A DNA stretch of 12,242 nt from an uncultured Lachnospiraceae bacterium (GCA_947178085.1 CAMWWS010000044.1:1-12242), one strand, 5' to 3'; counted from the first letter of the stretch, positions 1 to 7,565 are shown. The notes: a model not told the origin generated them from the sequence alone. Numbers and translations: made by a program.

Positions 1-695
1 CCGATTGCAGAAGATATCTGTGGAACTTTGAAACTGCTGATATCGCTTTTTATGACGCCTTAATTCAGATTAATAGTATAAGATATGAGTTGATGCCATA
101 TATTTATTCTAACGCCGGAAACTGCTTTTTAGGTGACGGTCTGATGATGACAAATCTCGCGTTTGACTGGCCGGAGGACGAAACGGCGAAGGAGATTACA
201 GACCAGTATATGTTCGGCCCGTCGCTGATGGTCTGTCCCGTCACTGAGCCGATGTATTACTTTCCGGATTCGGAAAAGATTAGCAAACCAAAAACACGCA
301 GGGTTTATCTGCCCGAAGGCGGCTGGTATGATTTCTGGACAAACGAGCATTTAGAGGGTGGGCGCTTTATTGAAGCAAACGCGCCGATAGACATTATTCC
401 TGTATTTATTAAAGAAGGTGCGGTGATTCCATGTGCGGAATTTGCACAGTCTACAGACGAGCAGACCGGGGAGCTGACGGTATGCGTTTATTCAGGTTGT
501 GACGGAGAGTTTACACTTTATGAGGACGGCTACGACGGCTATGGCTACGAACGGGGAGAATATATTCTTACCGATTTAAAATGGAACGACGCCAAAAAGG
601 AACTCACACAAAATAGGCGGACCCAGTGGCAGATGAGCGATGAGGAAGCAGAGGAAAGATACAGAATAAACGGAATAAAGGTAATTACTCCGTGA
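1..695 (+). CDS. GH31 family alpha-glycosidase (alpha-xylosidase-like), C-terminal fragment
   Basis: This is the 3' part of a glycoside hydrolase family 31 enzyme. The frame is open from position 3 to the left edge, so the gene starts outside the window and the catalytic Asp residues are not visible. What is visible is the end of the TIM barrel (RYELMPYIYS, then DQYMFGPSLMVCPV, the usual late GH31 strand). The proximal beta-sheet domain follows (RRVYLPEGGWYDFWTNE, then PVFIKEGAVIP), with a DUF5110-like distal beta domain (FTLYEDGYDGYGYERGEY) at the end. Family members cleave terminal alpha-linked xylose or glucose from oligosaccharides. The neighbouring GH43 genes favour a hemicellulose substrate, hence alpha-xylosidase-like, but the specificity is inference. 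A TTG at 90 lies inside the domain and is not a start. The next glycosidase begins about 40 bases downstream, suggesting one operon. Confidence 0.9.
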   Translation, partial: DCRRYLWNFETADIAFYDALIQINSIRYELMPYIYSNAGNCFLGDGLMMTNLAFDWPEDETAKEITDQYMFGPSLMVCPVTEPMYYFPDSEKISKPKTRRVYLPEGGWYDFWTNEHLEGGRFIEANAPIDIIPVFIKEGAVIPCAEFAQSTDEQTGELTVCVYSGCDGEFTLYEDGYDGYGYERGEYILTDLKWNDAKKELTQNRRTQWQMSDEEAEERYRINGIKVITP

Positions 696-735
696 AGTTC
701 ATTAAAAATGTTTCAGAAAAATTGAAATTATATGG

Positions 736-2484
736 ATGAAAGGTTTGAACGTCATGAATAGCATAACGACTTCCTCAAAATATTTAATAATAGCTTATAC
801 ACGGAACATTAAAGAGGACTACTCGGAATTTCTGGGACATAGCGTTCACTTTGCGGTGTCAGCCGATTTTGGGAAGACCATAATTCCGCTTTATCATAAC
901 TACGGAAAGCTGTTTCCGAAGTGTGAATTCAACGATGAAAACGGCATAATCTCAATGGGCATCATGGATATTGAGATATATAAGATCAGGGATGAATATA
1001 TCATAACTGCCAAAGAAATCAGAAGAATACCCCTTGGAAACGGGGAGTTTTCCAAGAGCGAAACAGGCAGCTTCGTACGATGGACGACTAATAACTTCAT
1101 TTCCTTTTCAGAGCCTGTTGTCACGAAAGAACGCTATACAAAAATCGAAAAGCAGATAAAAGACAATGTTTCCACAGCTTTCGGTTTTGATGACGCGGAT
1201 TATGCGGAAAGCGGCGTGTCTGTTCCTATATCGGAAGATATAGCCGCGGCGCTGATAAAAAACAATATAACTGTGGAGTATGAGTCAACAGAACTTCCGA
1301 AAACCGTTACCGTCAGCAGCCGTAAAGAACTTGGGAAAGTGACGGCTAAGATAAAATATACCGACGGCTCGGTGCATGAAAAGCGTGTGAATTGGAAGAC
1401 AGACGGCATTGATTTTTCCAAGCCGGGCAGTTATGTCGTTGAGGGAAAAATTGTCGTGAGACACTTTGATTTTCCTGTTGAAAATCATCCTTGGGGTGAC
1501 CCGGTTATCACATATTATCGCGGACAATACTACTGGATTGCCACAAACGACGCCAACGGAGACACGTCCTTTGAAATCAGGGAAGCGGATACACCTGAAG
1601 CATTGTTTGATAAGAACGTAAGGCGCAGCGTGGTACTTTCAGCGGAAACTTCTGTATATAAAAATACATTCTGGGCACCGGAATTTCATATTGTCGGCGA
1701 TAAAATGCGTATATTCTGTGCTCTTACCGTCGGAACCGGCTTTGACCCGCAGTGCTATGTAATGACGCTTAAAGACGACGGCGATATGCTTAATCCTGAT
1801 GACTGGGGTTCGCCCGTGAGGTGCGTGATGCCGGATGGGAGAAATCTCTGTGAAAATCCCCTTGGCGATGGTAAAAACGGCATTACCCTCGACATGACCT
1901 GCTTTGAAGCAGGCAAAAAAAGCTATGCAGTCTGGTCGTACAGAACATGGACAGGTACCGACAGCGGCTCTATGCTGATGATTGCAGAAAACAACCCTGA
2001 AAAGCCGTGGGAGATGCTGACATTCCCACAACTTCTCTCAAGACCTGTTTACGGCTGGGAGAACAATAACGGCACTGACAACAATGAAGGTCCGTTTGCC
2101 CTTGTGACTGACGAAAAGGTCTATCTTGCTTACTCAGGCGGCGACGCCAGAGGGCAGAGCTATGTCGTCGGCTTGTTGACGGCGAATGTCAGAGATAATC
2201 TTTGCTATGTGTCCAACTGGGAGATTCTGGGCACGCCGTCGCTTGCTTCAAACTTTGTGGCAGGGGAGTACGGCTGCGGTCACAACGCCTTTTTCACTGA
2301 CGAATACGGCGATGTCTATATTACCTATCATGGGGTTGACGCTCCTTTTAGCCGCGACATAAGACCAGGCATAAGGCGAGTACACCTTGCTATTGACGGC
2401 AACCCGATACTTTATATGTCAAATGAGCAGGATTTGCCTGAACGTGCAAGGGATATCAGAATCGTTGTGGTTATTGAATCGTAA
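736..2484 (+). CDS. GH43 family glycosidase with N-terminal extension and Ig-like (Big_4-type) insert
   Basis: A 582-residue protein. The C-terminal part (about 245-582) is a family GH43 five-bladed propeller. The probable triad is Asp255 (base, in WGDPVI), Asp386 (pKa-tuning, in TLDMTCF) and Glu451 (acid, in NNEGPFAL), with a late GHNAF and YHG pair and IRRVHL near the end. Residues about 176-240 look like a bacterial Ig-like domain (IKYTDGSVHEKRVNW, then FSKPGSYVVEG). Residues about 10-130 look like blades of another propeller (HFAVSADFGKTI). GH43 enzymes are mainly arabinofuranosidases, xylosidases and arabinanases; the exact substrate cannot be read here. There is no signal peptide, so it is probably cytoplasmic. 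The ATG at 736 has a weak ribosome site; the ATG at 754, ten bases after AAAGG (739-743), may be the true start. It follows the GH31 gene by 40 bases, probably in one operon. Confidence 0.9.
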   Translation: MKGLNVMNSITTSSKYLIIAYTRNIKEDYSEFLGHSVHFAVSADFGKTIIPLYHNYGKLFPKCEFNDENGIISMGIMDIEIYKIRDEYIITAKEIRRIPLGNGEFSKSETGSFVRWTTNNFISFSEPVVTKERYTKIEKQIKDNVSTAFGFDDADYAESGVSVPISEDIAAALIKNNITVEYESTELPKTVTVSSRKELGKVTAKIKYTDGSVHEKRVNWKTDGIDFSKPGSYVVEGKIVVRHFDFPVENHPWGDPVITYYRGQYYWIATNDANGDTSFEIREADTPEALFDKNVRRSVVLSAETSVYKNTFWAPEFHIVGDKMRIFCALTVGTGFDPQCYVMTLKDDGDMLNPDDWGSPVRCVMPDGRNLCENPLGDGKNGITLDMTCFEAGKKSYAVWSYRTWTGTDSGSMLMIAENNPEKPWEMLTFPQLLSRPVYGWENNNGTDNNEGPFALVTDEKVYLAYSGGDARGQSYVVGLLTANVRDNLCYVSNWEILGTPSLASNFVAGEYGCGHNAFFTDEYGDVYITYHGVDAPFSRDIRPGIRRVHLAIDGNPILYMSNEQDLPERARDIRIVVVIES

Positions 2485-2555
2485 TATATATGTTATTATG
2501 CTTATACTGATAAAAGCAATGATTATTTAGTCTTAAACCTGAGTAATCAATACAA

Positions 2556-2585
2556 TTGACGAAACATATTTATTTATTATATAAT
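2556..2585 (+). promoter_or_regulatory. Sigma-A-type promoter for the envelope gene set
   Basis: A -35 box TTGACG (2556-2561) and a -10 box TATAAT (2580-2585) are separated by 18 bases, in very AT-rich DNA after the GH43 gene. Transcription would start near 2592, giving a leader of about 70 nt before the ATG at 2660. The boxes are seen; their activity is inferred. It suggests that the secreted-protein and carboxypeptidase genes are transcribed separately from the glycosidase operon. Confidence 0.65.
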
Positions 2586-2659
2586 AAAGTAACTAACAGG
2601 TAAAAACTGAAAAAAGGATTACATTAGCAGAAATCTTAAAATGGAAAGGAGAACACAGT

Positions 2660-3727
2660 ATGCATTTTAAAAAAATTATAGTGACAGGAGTGGCAACAGC
2701 TTTGATTGTTGGTTCGACTCTCAGTGTATCCGCTGCCGAACCTTCCACCGGTAATTATGTAAAAGAGCTTAAAAAAAGCGGAAAGGAAAGCCTTATTATT
2801 GACGTGGAGGCATACAAGGCGGCCTACAGCGATTTGGCAGCAGTTTTCGGTGATAATGAGTATGCTTATATAGAACATTATCTGACCGTTGGTGTCTTTG
2901 AGGGCAGGACAAAGGGAGTTCTGTTTGATCCTCTGGCTTACGCAGCGGCATACAGTGATGTAGGGGCAGCTTTCGGCAATGATATTTCTGCTATCGTGGA
3001 TCACTATATTAACTTTGGAGCTGCAGAAAACCGCACATATGGAACTGCCAATGGCTATGCGGACATTGCGGCCGCGCAAAGAGGCGGCAGCCCGAGAGTT
3101 GCGGTACAGAGAAGTGCCTACAATACTAATGCGTTGACCGGAAATGTTGGAGCAAGTACTGCGGTAACCGGCAATGCCGGAACAGGTACTCCGGTAATCG
3201 GCAATGTTGGAGCAGGCATTGCGGTAATCGGCAATGCTGGAACAGTTACTCCGGTAACCGGCAATGCTGTAACAATTACTCCGGTAGCCGGAAATGTTGG
3301 AGCAGGCACTGCGGTAACTGGAAATGTTGGAGCAGTTACTCCGGTAGCCGACAATGCCGGAGCGAACACTGCGGCAACAGCGAACAACTACATTACTTCA
3401 GGTGGCAGTAATATGGGAACAGAAACTGCCGGAAATGCTAATATCAACAGCACTCCTTCTACAGCTTCCGGCAGTATAAACAATACTCCGAGTTACAATC
3501 ATACCACTTCTATCTACGAAGATAACGAGCATAAGACTCTGCTACGGGTTGAGTACTATGATGATAACAATAAGCTGTGTGAATATTCGGAAGTTGTCTA
3601 TAACGATAAAGAAACCAATTCTTATACGGAAACGGTATATCGGTATGATGAGGAGAATAATGAGGAAATCGTTACGCGTACGGACACTTACGTAAACGGA
3701 GAACTCGTATCCTCTGAAAATCATTAG
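2660..3727 (+). CDS. Secreted surface protein with 40-residue repeats and a 10-residue tandem repeat tract
   Basis: A 355-residue exported protein without a recognised enzymatic domain. The start is the ATG at 2660, nine bases after AAAGGAG (2645-2651). A signal peptide covers residues 1 to about 25 (Lys-rich start, hydrophobic core, likely cleavage after SVSA). Two similar 40-residue units follow at about 47-86 and 89-128 (shared pattern AYxAAYSD, AFGxD, HYxxxG, E-R-T); such units occur in other clostridial surface proteins as far as I recall. Residues 160-239 are eight copies of a 10-residue unit rich in Gly, Asn, Thr, Val and Ala. The tail (about 280-355) is charged and Tyr-rich, probably a small beta domain. 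There is no LPXTG motif, C-terminal membrane helix or SLH motif, so anchoring is unknown. Its function is unknown; a structural or binding role in the envelope is inference. Confidence 0.85.
   Translation: MHFKKIIVTGVATALIVGSTLSVSAAEPSTGNYVKELKKSGKESLIIDVEAYKAAYSDLAAVFGDNEYAYIEHYLTVGVFEGRTKGVLFDPLAYAAAYSDVGAAFGNDISAIVDHYINFGAAENRTYGTANGYADIAAAQRGGSPRVAVQRSAYNTNALTGNVGASTAVTGNAGTGTPVIGNVGAGIAVIGNAGTVTPVTGNAVTITPVAGNVGAGTAVTGNVGAVTPVADNAGANTAATANNYITSGGSNMGTETAGNANINSTPSTASGSINNTPSYNHTTSIYEDNEHKTLLRVEYYDDNNKLCEYSEVVYNDKETNSYTETVYRYDEENNEEIVTRTDTYVNGELVSSENH
2798..3043 (+). repeat. Two-copy 40-residue protein repeat
   Basis: Two coding repeats lie at 2798-2917 and 2924-3043, offset by 42 codons. 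They share the order D-x-x-A-Y-x-A-A-Y-S-D, then A-x-F-G-x-D, I-x-H-Y, G and E-x-R-T. The DNA copies have diverged, so this is an old protein-level duplication rather than a recent one. Confidence 0.7.
3137..3376 (+). repeat. In-frame tandem repeat, 8 x 30 bp (60-bp higher-order period)
   Basis: Eight consecutive 30-bp units encode variants of T-G-N-x-G-x-x-T-x-V, at 3137, 3167, 3197, 3227, 3257, 3287, 3317 and 3347. For most of the array the units alternate between a GNVGA...AV type and a GNAGT...TPV type, giving a 60-bp super-unit. Conserved DNA cores such as ggcaatg and actccggta recur in register. The copies are imperfect. Length variation between strains is expected from arrays like this but cannot be seen here. 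Confidence 0.9.
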
Positions 3728-3755
3728 TTTATATGAATAGTTAGGTGATATCTGA

Positions 3756-3784
3756 CGGGCGCATTTCTCAGGAAAGGGCGCCCG
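3756..3784 (+). other. GC-rich stem-loop between envelope genes
   Basis: CGGGCGC (3756-3762) pairs perfectly with GCGCCCG (3778-3784) across a 15-nt loop. No T-run follows, so it is not a standard intrinsic terminator. It may set relative expression or RNA stability between the surface-protein gene and the next gene. The pairing is seen; the role is inferred. Confidence 0.5.
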
Positions 3785-3790
3785 CTGGTA

Positions 3791-3808
3791 TGTGCGCTAA
3801 AGCGCACA
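3791..3808 (+). promoter_or_regulatory. Hairpin abutting the ribosome binding site of the next gene
   Basis: TGTGCGCT (3791-3798) and AGCGCACA (3801-3808) are perfect reverse complements with only AA between them; a realistic fold is 7 pairs with a TAAA loop. The last base is the first A of the AGGGGG ribosome site (3808-3813) of the following gene. The hairpin could therefore affect ribosome access. No T-run follows, which argues against a terminator. Confidence 0.55.
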
Positions 3809-3820
3809 GGGGGTATAGTT

Positions 3821-4522
3821 CTGAAAACCATAAAATATGTCGTATTTACTTTATTAATTATAACATTAGGCATTTCCACCGCTCTTTTGTCATATTTGCA
3901 CTTTTTTGCATCTGCTGATGAAGACCTTTCAGGAGAGTGGATTGCAAACTTGGATATGACAGAACAGGCTGCAGTCGAAGCGTATAGCTGGCTGCAGGAT
4001 ATAGAAGCCGTATCTGTTACCATGGAGGATATGGAGTTTTATATGAAGGATCTGACTATCCAGATTAATTTAACTTTGGAGCAAACTACCCGCTCTGAGG
4101 GAACCTTCCATTGCAGTGTTTCGCAGGAAAGCTATGAAGCATGCAATCAGGCAGCTTATGAGGCGTTTGCTTTTGCGTTTCAAGAACTTTTGGCAGAACG
4201 GCTCCATATGGCAGGATATATTGACGATTCAGACCGCGAAGATATTGAAGCTATTGTGACCGATACATTCGGAATGTCCACGGTCTCATATTTGATGTCC
4301 TACGGTCCCGCACTTCTTCCTTCTTTGGAAGAATTACAAACTGAGTATGATAGCAGCGGCACCTATGAGATTGCAGAAGGTATTCTGACCAGACAATTTG
4401 ATGCCGGTCAGCCTGCCGACACAAAATCAGAATATTATTTCAGTAATGACTGCAACTTAATCCTGTCGGAAGAAACAACCCTGATTTTGTATGAAAAACA
4501 AGTGGAAGGAGAGGAGCAATGA
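3821..4522 (+). CDS. Small exported or membrane-anchored protein of unknown function (probable CTG start)
   Basis: I do not recognise this family. The mature part is acidic, starts with DLSGEWIANLDM and may be a small secreted sensor or lipocalin-like fold, but that is a guess. ATG is absent from the upstream part of the frame. The first standard alternative codon, TTG at 3887, would cut off a good N-terminal export segment: codons 3821-3886 encode Lys-Thr-Ile-Lys followed by a hydrophobic stretch ending ISTALL. The CTG at 3821, seven bases after AGGGGG (3808-3813), is the best start and gives 233 residues. The frame is open back to a TGA at 3746. The stop overlaps the ATG of the carboxypeptidase gene (ATGA at 4519-4522), so the two are probably translationally coupled and act in the same envelope process. 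Confidence 0.7.
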   Translation: MKTIKYVVFTLLIITLGISTALLSYLHFFASADEDLSGEWIANLDMTEQAAVEAYSWLQDIEAVSVTMEDMEFYMKDLTIQINLTLEQTTRSEGTFHCSVSQESYEACNQAAYEAFAFAFQELLAERLHMAGYIDDSDREDIEAIVTDTFGMSTVSYLMSYGPALLPSLEELQTEYDSSGTYEIAEGILTRQFDAGQPADTKSEYYFSNDCNLILSEETTLILYEKQVEGEEQ

Positions 4523-5970
4523 AAACAATCCTACATAAAATAAGTTTCATTATATTATCCGTAATTCTGATATGCTCAATCCTGCCTGTCAGAGTAGACG
4601 CAAGCTACGAAATTCCAGGAATCTGTCAGGTACAGGCAGATGGAGGAACCACTTTCACTGTAAAAACTCTGGATTATGGTTACGATAACAATGCTTATCT
4701 TTCCCTGCGTGATATGGCTATAGTTCTTAAAAATACGGATAAATCCTTTTCTTTGGGAATTACAAAAAATACTGTATCAATGAACATAGGAAATGACTAT
4801 GTGGTCGTGGGAGGGGAAAACACCCCATGGGATGATGACGAAAACCCGAATATATCATTACGTCGAAACGAATTCAAGGTAAGCGATCAGGATGTGATAT
4901 ATTATACATTGATTATTCAGCTCCCTTCCGGATATTACGACTGTTTCATGATGGCTGCAGATTTGGCTATGATATTAGATGTTGATATCACTGTTTCAGA
5001 AGCTGGCATCTTGCAGATTAATACGCAGGATTCTTTCTGTGTCTCACCTATAGATTTGGAACAAGACGGATATTTTTACGGAGTCAACAGTGTGCTGGTA
5101 GGAGATGCCACTACAGGAGAAGTATACTATCAATATCAGTCTTATATGCCCTATCCTATAGCAAGTACTACTAAGCTTATGACTTGTCTTTTGACTATGG
5201 AGGCTATCTCAGATGGACAGATTAGCCTTGAAGACAGGGTCACAATCTCTGATGCAGTTCAGGTACTTTCAACATCAAGCGACGGGGTAATTCCCTTGGC
5301 AGCCGGAGAGCAGATTACCGTGCAGGACCTTCTATTGGGAGCTCTTCTGCCATCAAGTAACGAATGTGCATTGTGTCTGGCTGAATCTATCGCCGGTTCA
5401 GAGGAAGCTTTCGTCCAAATGATGAATCAGAAAGCACAGGAATTGGGACTTTCTCAGGCAGTCTTTTTCAACAGCCATGGTCTGCCTTCCTATACGGAAG
5501 AGCCTGTTCCCTCAAAACGTCAAAATCGAATGAGTGCAGAAGATATGTTCCGGCTTGTGTCCTATCTTTTAAAAGTATATCCACAGATTACGGACATCAC
5601 TTCTCTGGAAACTGCTAAATTAGAATGTATCGACCTTGAGGTGCGTAACTCTAATCCGCTTTTGCACAATATGCCTGAAGTGACAGGATTAAAAACTGGA
5701 ACTACCAACAAAGCCGGAGCCTGTCTTGTAACATCCCTGACTGCGGACGACGGTAATCTGGAGCATAATTTGGTAATAGTCGTTTTAGGCACCGAGGATT
5801 CCATAGAAAGAGGACGTGTTTCGGGATTGTTGGCAAGATATGCCCTGCAGGTCTTTAATACAGGCATAGAGCAACCGGAAGAGGAAGCAGCTGACCGGGT
5901 TTCCGGCAATTTACCCACACATGCCGAGGCAGCAGTGGATTGGATTCTCCAGACTGCAAGAAAACGCTAG
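4519..5970 (+). CDS. Serine-type D-Ala-D-Ala carboxypeptidase (peptidase S11, DacF/PBP5-like)
   Basis: It removes the terminal D-Ala from peptidoglycan stem peptides outside the membrane. A signal peptide covers residues 1-28 (Lys-containing start, long hydrophobic core, likely cut after VDA). Residues about 40-165 look like a copper amine oxidase N-terminal-like domain (YLSLRDMAIVLKNTDKSF), often found as a stalk or binding module in clostridial envelope proteins. The peptidase domain follows from about 185. It has the nucleophile motif S216-T-T-K219, the S279-S-N281 motif and the K392-T-G394 triad. The protein ends soon after (483 residues) without the usual C-terminal beta domain and amphipathic anchor of PBP5, so attachment would rely on the N-terminus or binding domain. 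The ATG overlaps the previous stop and has GGAAGGAGAGGAG just upstream. The symbol is left blank because several paralogues usually exist. Confidence 0.92.
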   Translation: MKTILHKISFIILSVILICSILPVRVDASYEIPGICQVQADGGTTFTVKTLDYGYDNNAYLSLRDMAIVLKNTDKSFSLGITKNTVSMNIGNDYVVVGGENTPWDDDENPNISLRRNEFKVSDQDVIYYTLIIQLPSGYYDCFMMAADLAMILDVDITVSEAGILQINTQDSFCVSPIDLEQDGYFYGVNSVLVGDATTGEVYYQYQSYMPYPIASTTKLMTCLLTMEAISDGQISLEDRVTISDAVQVLSTSSDGVIPLAAGEQITVQDLLLGALLPSSNECALCLAESIAGSEEAFVQMMNQKAQELGLSQAVFFNSHGLPSYTEEPVPSKRQNRMSAEDMFRLVSYLLKVYPQITDITSLETAKLECIDLEVRNSNPLLHNMPEVTGLKTGTTNKAGACLVTSLTADDGNLEHNLVIVVLGTEDSIERGRVSGLLARYALQVFNTGIEQPEEEAADRVSGNLPTHAEAAVDWILQTARKR

Positions 5971-5986
5971 CCGCCCCGGGCATTAT

Positions 5987-7330
5987 TTACTTCATAAATA
6001 CAAAAGATTTTAACTCAAAAAGATATCGGCTTTTAAATTGTTTACCGCTCCAGTCGTCGGGATATTCCGTTGAAATTCTGAAAAAGACGCTGTGCCTGCC
6101 CGTTACTGCTTTAACCCTTGACGTAATGATACCGCCGTTACGCCCTATTCTAAGCTGTCCGATTTCTTCATCATCAACTAGAACATGCAGTATACTGTCG
6201 CAGCCCATGCCACAGACATCTACGGAGAGCTCCATGGTTTTACTGCCGAAATCATCTCCGAAATCGAAATATTTATATCCTATAACGCAGCCATCAATAA
6301 TTCCCGTAATAACCCTTTCAAAAACATTTTTTTCAGTGATGGTCGCTCCGCCCTTTAGTACACAGGCGATTTCTGCCGGAGTTATTTTATATGGGTTGAG
6401 AGAATCTTCAAACCCAAGCGAGGTCATTTCAACCGCAGGAATAGTCCCATCGGGAAGGATATTAATTTTCTCAACACAACCGCGGCGCGACATTATAGTT
6501 CCGTTGGTCATTCTGTGATAAAAAATATACCATTGACCGGTCACCTGCACAATTGAACCGTGGTCGTTTCCGCCGGGATAATCCACGCCGTTGTCAATAA
6601 TATATCCCTTATAAGTGAACGGACCTGTCGGCTTATCGGATACCGCATATGCAAGTCTGCTGCCACGCATGGGAGAGTATATCAGATAGTATGTATCCCC
6701 TATTTTCCTGGGAGAGCAGGCTTCAAAGAAAAGGCTGTCCGGCTCGGTAAAACCGCCTTTTTCCGTAGATTCGCACGGAATGATATGCTCAATGCAGCTT
6801 CCGTCTATTATCTCGTACATATTATCGCTGCTTAATTCCGCCATAAAAGAACGCTGATATCCGCAGTATATGTATGTCCGCCCATCGTCATCGACAAGTA
6901 CTCCCGGATCGATAAACCAGCCGTTGCAGCAGATTTCATCGGAAATCGTGTACTTATACTTGGACAGCAGCCTGAAAGGCCCCTCAGGCTTATCGCTGAC
7001 AGCGACACAGCCGATGGAATTTATTATATAAGCATAAAGATAATACTTATCGTCTTTTTCAACAACGTCGGGGGCATAAAGATAGTTGGACTCGTCCGTC
7101 CAATTTGTGTCTGCGGGGTAGTCTACAGTTTCCTGCGTGCGGAAAATATCTCCATGACAGACCCATTCGTTAAGGTTGTTAAGAGGCGCGCTCCAGCACT
7201 TCAAAACATAGTCGCAGAATTTTACCGAACCGGAATTGTCGTGGGAACCGTAAACATACAGTCTGTCACCGAAAACTCTGGGTTCGCCGTCGGGAATGTA
7301 TTCCCAAGTTGGGAGGTATGGATTTGGCAT
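5987..7330 (-). CDS. GH43 family glycosidase with C-terminal CBM6-like module
   Basis: A 447-residue GH43 enzyme, probably an arabinofuranosidase or beta-xylosidase acting on arabinoxylan-type oligosaccharides. The propeller covers about 1-310. It has Asp14 as likely base (YIPDGEPRVFGDRLY), Asp141 as pKa modulator (FIDPGVLVDDDG) and Glu203 as acid (FFEACSPRKIGDTYY), plus YAPDVV at 85-90 and NDHGS at 255-259. Residues about 325-447 look like a CBM6-type beta-sandwich (FERVITGIIDGCVIGYKYFD, ending LFELKSF). No signal peptide is visible, so it is probably cytoplasmic. The ATG at 7330 (minus strand) has AAAGGAG seven bases upstream. It converges on the carboxypeptidase gene with a 16-base gap. 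It is not the same subtype as the GH43 at 736, whose motifs differ. Exact substrate is unknown. Confidence 0.92.
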   Translation of the reverse strand: MPNPYLPTWEYIPDGEPRVFGDRLYVYGSHDNSGSVKFCDYVLKCWSAPLNNLNEWVCHGDIFRTQETVDYPADTNWTDESNYLYAPDVVEKDDKYYLYAYIINSIGCVAVSDKPEGPFRLLSKYKYTISDEICCNGWFIDPGVLVDDDGRTYIYCGYQRSFMAELSSDNMYEIIDGSCIEHIIPCESTEKGGFTEPDSLFFEACSPRKIGDTYYLIYSPMRGSRLAYAVSDKPTGPFTYKGYIIDNGVDYPGGNDHGSIVQVTGQWYIFYHRMTNGTIMSRRGCVEKINILPDGTIPAVEMTSLGFEDSLNPYKITPAEIACVLKGGATITEKNVFERVITGIIDGCVIGYKYFDFGDDFGSKTMELSVDVCGMGCDSILHVLVDDEEIGQLRIGRNGGIITSRVKAVTGRHSVFFRISTEYPDDWSGKQFKSRYLFELKSFVFMK

Positions 7331-7409
7331 ATTATTTCTCCTTTACGTTTTTCTATAATAGTCAATTATGAAACTGTATCGTAAGTCACGAACTTCATCA
7401 ACAACAGAA

Positions 7410-7426
7410 AATTTACTTCGTAAATT
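7410..7426. promoter_or_regulatory. 17-bp palindrome upstream of the GH43 gene
   Basis: AATTTAC (7410-7416), TTC (7417-7419) and GTAAATT (7420-7426) form a perfect 7-bp inverted repeat with a 3-nt centre. It lies about 80 bases before the start codon of the minus-strand GH43 gene, within the predicted leader. It could be a repressor site or an RNA hairpin; neither is shown. Confidence 0.45.
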
Positions 7427-7537
7427 ATCTGGACAAAAACGGTGCTCATCGCAAGCGCAATCGCCCCTTATTTTGTTTATGATTAATAAGTTCTGGTTAT
7501 TGAAATAGAGTTTGGTAATTGGTTATTTATACTATAC

Positions 7538-7565
7538 ATTATAAGTACGGCAGAGAAAAATTCAA
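7538..7565 (-). promoter_or_regulatory. Sigma-A-type promoter for the minus-strand GH43 gene
   Basis: On the minus strand, TTGAAT (7560-7565) and TATAAT (7538-7543) are separated by 16 bases. The -10 box is perfect and the -35 box matches 4 of 6. The -35 overlaps a short dyad TTCAA-N2-TTGAA (7561-7572). Transcription from here would give a leader of about 200 nt before the ATG at 7330. The region 7331-7613 holds no convincing gene. Confidence 0.55.

Noticed and set aside
1639..2031. 130-codon minus-strand frame
   Set aside because: It is antisense to conserved GH43 catalytic motifs and has no recognisable domain.
3137..3376. CRISPR-like array
   Set aside because: The 30-bp units are contiguous without unique spacers and keep an open reading frame, so they are coding tandem repeats.
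3118..3387. Minus-strand repetitive frame opposite the tandem repeats
   Set aside because: Its repeats only mirror the coding repeats on the other strand; it has no ribosome site.
3756..3808. Intrinsic terminator after the surface-protein gene
   Set aside because: Two good hairpins are present but neither is followed by a T-run, and the next gene's ribosome site abuts the second.
5940..6518. 192-codon plus-strand open frame
   Set aside because: It lies opposite the GH43 gene, has no ribosome site, no recognisable domain and a low-complexity Ser/Pro/Ile content typical of an antisense shadow.
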